From Rosellinia necatrix (lineage: Eukaryota > Ascomycota > Sordariomycetes > Xylariales > Xylariaceae): DNA of 64,000 bases. Under the pieces are notes generated by a model. It worked only from the letters and a program-made list of their open reading frames with translations, did not search any database and had not been told where the DNA came from. Shown piece after piece: positions 58,691-64,000 of the stretch. Within the stretch, counting starts at the first letter, position 1. Each line of letters begins with the position of its first letter. The stretch covers positions 4,526,001 to 4,590,000 of the forward strand of contig JAGYVD010000002.1 of assembly GCA_021209875.1 (NCBI GenBank), read 5' to 3'. A program made the position numbers and the translations under genes.

Positions 58691-59024
58691 TGGCAGCTCC
58701 AGCTCCAACTCCAGCTCCAGCCTCCCAGGTAGGTAGGTAGGTAGGTATTAGACCTTCTAGAACCGGCGGCCACTGACGTCCTCGTTATTTATCAATCGCG
58801 GTACAGGCCGCCGTCTTACCATCCCATGGTCGAAGCCCAGCCTCGCCTAGTGTAGTGGTTGGGCTTCAGTCATGACCGCACTTTTTCGTGCCCAATCCAG
58901 GCCCACCCCAGCTCGCCAGCAGCACGGTAGCCTAGCGCGCGCGCCACCGCTCCTGACCCGGTCGGGGATTCCCTGGCAATCCCAACGGCCTCGTTCGCAA
59001 ACGTGCATGTAATTCCGTACTGGT

Positions 59025-59076
59025 GCTGGGCGGTTGTGCTGGGCGGTTGTGCTGGGCGGTTGTGCTGGGCGGTGGT
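59025..59076. repeat. 13-bp tandem array, 4 units
   Basis: Four units of GCTGGGCGGTTGT; the last has one substitution. Confidence 0.95.
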
Positions 59077-60144
59077 GCTGGGCTGCCGTCCCGGGCGATG
59101 GTCGAGCGCATCCCCGTTCGGCATCCTCAGTGCCTAATGGTGCCCTACAATGGCAATCCAAGGTCGTCTCGTTGCCCATTGTCCTGGTGCCCAATGATTG
59201 AACGCCCGCGGGACCCCACACGAACTCGTCCATGCTATGGAAGCTGTCGATGGGCCTAACTACGAAGGTGTTCGCCTCGGTACGTGTACACGTTGGCATA
59301 GTTCAATGCAGGGTCATTCCCGGCGCCATTTAGAGCATTTAGAGTATGGTACACAACCTACCAAGGTCGTGCAGCTTGGGAGCCAGATCATTTGGCAGAT
59401 CTTCACCGGAACTGGAGCGGCGAGATTCACCTGCTTTGGACGCCAGACGGAGTCTCTCATCTTTGTCGCAGCGCCTGATAGCGCATATTGCCTGGGCTTC
59501 TGGGATCGAGCTCGCTGCCGCCCTGCCTGGCAGGCACCCAGTGAAGGTGGGTGAGGAGGTGGGTGAGGAGGTAGCGTCCCCCGCGTGCAAGACACCACCC
59601 GCACGCGCGAGTTGCCTCTCTAGGATACTACCTGGTCCGTCATGGTGGCAAAACTCCCTATGAGCATCGCGACATAAAAACGACCCTTACCAGCTTCATG
59701 GTTCAGCAGTCGTAGTTGCTCCCAATAGCGCACTTGATTTAGAGGTGAGCGACTAAGCACAACGTCCCAATGCATGGGAAAGCTCGAGGATCCCCAGAGT
59801 TGTGTTCGTTCGCCAGAGAGACTACGATTTGCTAGCGGCCCTAGCCGACAGCTGGCCTTATTTATTTGCTATACCAGGAAGCAGCCGATGCATACAGGAT
59901 AAAGCGCATCGTGGACCGTTAAGCACAGGATAGCATATTCATTCCGCTGGCCAGGAACACGCCGGATTTCATTTCTTTTGCCCAAACATCCAGAGGTTTC
60001 CCGGAATCTTATACCAGGTCCGGACCAGTCCACGTATAGCTTCGTCCTGCTTGCCTTCTTCTGTTTTCTTTGCCGTTTCTGTTCCTTATAGCCCCAAGGG
60101 ACAACCATCTAGAGCTCGAATCTTCCTTCTATACAACGCCTAAC

Positions 60145-61472
60145 ATGTCTCAAGATTATTGGCCCCCCCCTCACAGGTGCGACGACTCGATAATGACCTC
60201 GCTCATGAGTGCCGAAAGGTCACGCTAACTCTCTCAAGCGTAACATATGATGACGGCTCATTGCCGGGAGGCTCCCATCAGGTCGGCTTTCAACCATCGA
60301 GGTAAGGTTACATAAGAAACCCCATATCCTCACCAGCCGGGGAATAAATAGTATTGATGCCCAAAAGGATAACGAGATTCGCATCTGGAGTAATGCCATA
60401 CGGCACACCGGCGCCAATATCGTCGATAGGGCCAAGCAGTTCGGTCATGCGGCTTGAACAAACCCTTTCTCCCACGGCCCCTTACGCTTCGATCCCATCG
60501 TCCGTCTCTCACACGTCATCGATCCCGGCATACGGATCGTACACTCACTCGAACGCTCAACCTTGGCCGGCCCAGGGTAGATATTCGCCAGTCGAGTCTG
60601 TTGATGAAATGGTCAACCTGCCAGACCATAGCCGGGATAGTATCGCAAGTACCTCTCCGCCTTCAGGGTTGGGTAGAGGTAATGGTCAGGGCCGGCCGCA
60701 AAGACGGCCCTCGAACAGAGACGAGTTTAATGGGCCGCAGGTGCAGTACCTTGCACGGCCTCCGTCCGAGTATATTGCCATGCAGGAAAGGGAAATGCCT
60801 CATCTCCCTACCAATCTCCTTGTTTCCGAACAGGACAGCGTTCTGGCCGCGGTCAATGATAGGCTGTCTCAATGCGCATTCGATTTCGTGGCGAAATATC
60901 AGTTCCCTATACCGTTAACTCAGGAGTATGTGGTCAACCTCCTTTGGCGAACGTTATTTTCGGGAGCACATGGACTTCATTTAGGGACAGGAGGCCAAGC
61001 CTCTATGTGGAGAGCTAGGGAAATGGAAGCGACTAACGACTTCTCCTGTCTAGTATGCGTCCCGTCGAACGACCGCAAGATCGAGAATGGACAGAGTGGG
61101 TATACTTATTAAAGCGACTCGCCACCAAGAGGCGGATACCAGCGCGGCTCCTTTATAACGGACAGATAAAGCAGTTCGTTACAATTCTAGAGAATTCTCT
61201 CGAAATGCGACATGCCGCGAAGCATCAATCGCGGCCGTTGAAAGACGACCGCAACATCCTGCAGCTAGTTAGCGCTGGTATCCAAGTTGCCAAGATCCTG
61301 AAGGATGCGGCAGCGATGGATTATCTCGACCAACTTGTAAGGAGCACCCACACACAATGATGTTCCTCGGCTTCGAGCCCGAGACGAACATTGACGCTGA
61401 CTGCCGCAGTACGTTTCAACCGAGCAACAGATTCAAGATCGTGCGGCAGCATCGGCGGCGCGGTTCCGCTGA
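60145..61472 (+). CDS. Conserved fungal protein of unknown function, 5' end probably frameshifted
   Basis: Exons 60368-60925, 61054-61336 and 61410-61472 are well supported. The joins give FPIPLTQDMRPVERPQDREW and DYLDQLYVSTEQQIQDRAA, then the stop. Core sequence includes DREWTEWVYLLKRLATKRRI, GQIKQFVTILENSLEMRHAA and LKDDRNILQLVSAGIQVAKI. I recognise it as a conserved Pezizomycotina family without a known function; the C-terminal half is helical, the N-terminal half Ser/Pro-rich. Upstream, 60175-60301 is open and protein-like (DNDLAHECRKVTLTLSSVTY) and splices in phase to exon 2, but connects to the likely start ATG (60145, MSQDYW) only if a C8 run at 60163-60170 had nine bases. An intact alternative starts at 60247 and splices 60301 to 60430, giving 298 aa. 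Confidence 0.72.
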
Positions 61473-62694
61473 CCACGCCCACGTATCTATCCAACGTTTA
61501 ACCTCACTTGGAAGAGTGAGGATGCCACTAGGCGAAAGCCATAATATTATGTTAAAGAGAAACAGTTCGGCCGCTATCGCGGTACGTGATGAGTTACGCT
61601 TTCCTACCTATCTTTATTCCCCAAAGGAGTTGGGGAAGAAGCCTAGACTTAAGGACTTGCGATGAAAATGCGTTGGTGGGCGGGATGCCTCTTCATATGC
61701 TCTTCTCTATGTAGCCAGCCATGTTCATTGGTGCTAGGATATCGAGGGGCGTGCAGATCAATCTATTACCACATGAATGCGTTGTACAAGACACTTTCTT
61801 TTCCCCTGTCCCGTCTCTGTATCTCTTCTATTTTCATCTTGCGACGTTGAAAGTGTGCCGTCATGTCTTGGGTATTCTCACGTTGCATTACGCTAGGAAT
61901 CGCATGCGATCGGGGTATGGGGCGGGCAACCAACTCACCCCTCTCAGGCTGTAACCTTGGGCAGCATTTTGGGCACGAAATGCCACCGGCTGCATGCACG
62001 TTTGCGATCACTACCCTACGTCTCACCATGGGTATGTCCATGGGAAGCGTACACTCTTATTGATGGGTCTGCGTTTATCTTCATGAGCACCTTATGTATA
62101 CAGTTATCTACCCCAGTTGCTTTTGGTGGCTTTTGTCAGCCCCGCGAATTCAATCATAATATGTATATCCAGAGAAGGGGAGACACGCGGCCAATCGGTC
62201 GGTTCTATCCGAACACACGGGATGTCTGAATCGTTCATCGTGGCTGGGGGCTTGTGCCCCCAAATACTTAGGGAACCAACGAGACGCCAAGCTCCCCCCC
62301 GTGGCGGTCACTCGGTATCCATTTCAGCTTAGTCCCTTGTGGCTGAGCGACTCCTTGGGTCACACCACTCGGCAAGCTGAGCCTGATAGCTCTCCGTGGC
62401 TACTCACCCAAGGTCAAGTAAAATGGACTATCCATCCGCAGAGCTGTTGCGTTTGATCTCTGTTCATAATCTTGCTTTTCTTCTTGGACGTGTAATGAGT
62501 GCGCATCAGAACGAGCGGCTATTGTAGGTTGTGCTGTGCTATCTTGAGAAGTATTCTGTCGTCAAACTCGTGTGGATTCCGGCCGCTGTCGTCGACTATT
62601 CGGAACGCTGAATAGACTGTGTATGAGCGATAGCCCATAGCCGTTCTGGTACATCACAATCTGCCACCTCACTCTTATTTTCCCAGGGAAAATC
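61473..62694. other. Intergenic region between two conserved fungal genes
   Basis: About 1.2 kb with no supported gene. It would hold the promoter of the downstream zinc-cluster gene, which is transcribed in the same direction. Confidence 0.6.
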
Positions 62695-64000
62695 ATGGCC
62701 TCAGTCGCCTCTGCCTCACCCTCGGGGCATGGCTTTCTCCGTGCCAACTCAACAGATGATACAGACTCATGGCAATATATAGACAACTCGCCGCCTGTTG
62801 GTTACATTCCTAGCCCAGGCTCAAGCCTAAATGGATGGGGTATCATTGGGTACTCGAATCATCTAGGAGCCTCACCGACAGCTATGTCGCCGCTGCCTCC
62901 TCCCACCTCACAGCCGAGTCAACATGATACGGCGAATACCACGGCAGAGGATACAGGGAATCACTTTGTGCCGCTTTCTGATAGCCAACAATTCATGGTA
63001 AATCATGACCTTTTGTGCTCGGACTTATTAGGAAGTATGTACACCTATTGCCCGAAACCAATCATGTCGATGAGGTCTGACAACACAGGTACGATGAACG
63101 CGGTTTCGTTCGAATCAGGTCTTCAGGGGGGCGGAATTTGCCATATGCCGAGTTTCGAAGGGGTGGGAATTCAGGGCCAGTCCATGGACTTGAACATTCC
63201 TATGCGATTCCAAGATGGCACCAATGTTGCACCGTGGGCACCGATGAGCATTTACGACGATGACTTCCTGTATCTCGTCCCGGAAAATGATAGCGCCCAG
63301 ATGTCACGCACATCCTCCTATGGGTCTGCTGGGGTCAAATCCCACCATTCAAGCCCGCGGGCGCCCTCTACTAAAGCCAAACATACAAAGGACACCGATC
63401 CAATCAAGAAGGTCAGGGGCAATGGGAGGGTCGATAAGAAGAAAGCAGCTTCCCGCGACAACTTTGTCGTCGTCACGCCAAACACCATCCATCAGCAATT
63501 TGGCAAGGCGAACCCCTTCGAGTGTTTCGAGGCGGCAAGGGGGGTACAGCGCGGGCGAAAGGGTCCTCTAGCCGGCAAAGCGGCCGAGAGCGCCTTGAAC
63601 ATTCGGAGGATGGGTGCTTGCTTCTGCTGCCATAGGTACGTCCATAAGCCGCTATCTAACCGCGCTCGTATCATCACTGTAGCGCAACACTGACCCCTAT
63701 TTTGCCCGCAAACAGTCGCAAGGTGAAGTGCGACGAAGAGCGGCCCTGCAAGAACTGCAAGAAGATCTCAGCCCAGGTGCCGCAGGTCGTATGCTGGCAG
63801 TTCTCCGACTTCTTGCCCGTGCTCTTCCCGGACTTCATCCGGGGCCACTTGAAGAGGGAGGTGATAACGCGTTTCATCTCGGACAACGTGGCCGAGTTCT
63901 ACCGACCCCCGTCCGCCTCCGCCTCCGAGCCGTGCCTTATCGAGCTGTCGTCGGGCGCGCGCTTCCGCTCGATGCTGACGATCCCGGCGTCGTTCTTCGC
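62695..64000 (+). CDS. Protein with an internal, atypical six-cysteine zinc cluster (3' end outside window)
   Basis: Exons 62695-63635 and 63716-64000, running off the window; about 408 residues are visible. The intron is 80 nt (GTACGT..AACAG) and the join gives ACFCCHSRKVKCDEERPCKN. The cluster has Cys309, Cys312, Cys319, Cys325, Cys328 and Cys340, so it follows the Zn2Cys6 order but with eleven residues before the last Cys and with the cluster more than 300 residues from the N-terminus. It continues PQVVCWQFSDFLPVLFPDFI and SGARFRSMLTIPASFF, a conserved block seen in large fungal regulator-like proteins. The N-terminal 300 residues are Ser/Pro/Gln-rich, with a basic segment (KKVRGNGRVDKKKAASRD) before the cluster. 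A nuclear DNA-binding role is inferred. Confidence 0.82.

Larger units (their letters stand above)
54982..60144. other. 5.2 kb gene-free stretch rich in minisatellites
   Basis: No supported gene on either strand. The first kilobase is the promoter of the Zn2Cys6 gene. From about 56.5 to 59.6 kb the DNA carries at least eight different short tandem arrays, listed separately where clear, plus TAGGTAGG runs at 58577-58596 and 58728-58748. Short open frames over the arrays are artefacts of repetition. Confidence 0.7.

Noticed and set aside
1..64000. tRNA, 5S rRNA or snoRNA genes
   Set aside because: Reading for B-box-like GGTTCGA words and flanking stems found only partial matches (for example near 30670 and 57110) that do not fold into a tRNA by eye. 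A covariance-model scan would be decisive.

Overview
The window is nuclear DNA of a filamentous ascomycete (Pezizomycotina, most likely Sordariomycetes). The evidence is intron style (47-150 nt, GT..AG, CTAAC-type branch points), fungal-only families (Zn2Cys6 factors with a Fungal_trans_2 region, rhodopsin-domain membrane proteins, the NRDE2/URB2/TFC4 housekeeping set) and intergenic DNA full of AGGTAGGTAC / ACCTACCT words. I see no virus, plasmid, transposon, CRISPR array or rRNA. The order is ordinary eukaryotic housekeeping mixed with regulators, not a recognisable biosynthetic cluster. Splice models were built by hand from reading frame, splice sites and family similarity. Every model marked complete closes in frame.

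Left third (1-24.6 kb): VTS1 (SAM-domain RNA-binding repressor, +), TFC4 (TFIIIC tau131, +), a DUF924 gene with a broken frame (+), a ClC chloride/proton exchanger (-), NRDE2 (+), URB2 (-) and MIC10 (+). NRDE2 and URB2 converge, and a very GC-rich block of about 1.3 kb covers both of their 3' ends. CLC/NRDE2 and URB2/MIC10 are divergent pairs.

Middle (24.6-43.7 kb): a hypothetical single-pass membrane protein (-), a (6-4)-type photolyase/cryptochrome (-), a MET22-like bisphosphate nucleotidase (-), a bacterial-looking DUF2157-type membrane protein (+), a secreted GH105 glycoside hydrolase (+), a PQ-loop vacuolar transporter (-), the NADH diphosphatase NPY1 (+) and ribosomal protein uL1 (RPL1/RPL10A, -).

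Right third (43.7-64 kb): a rhodopsin-domain seven-helix protein (+), a C2H2 regulator with a long first intron (-), a Zn2Cys6 regulator in six exons (-), a 5.2 kb gene-free stretch packed with minisatellites, a conserved protein of unknown function (+) with a probable frameshift in a C8 run, and a protein with an atypical, internally placed six-cysteine cluster (+) that runs off the window. No obviously new multi-gene system is visible. The most unusual signals are abrupt GC shifts inside genes, two homopolymer-linked frame breaks, the minisatellite cluster, the variant zinc cluster and three multiple-of-three introns without stops.
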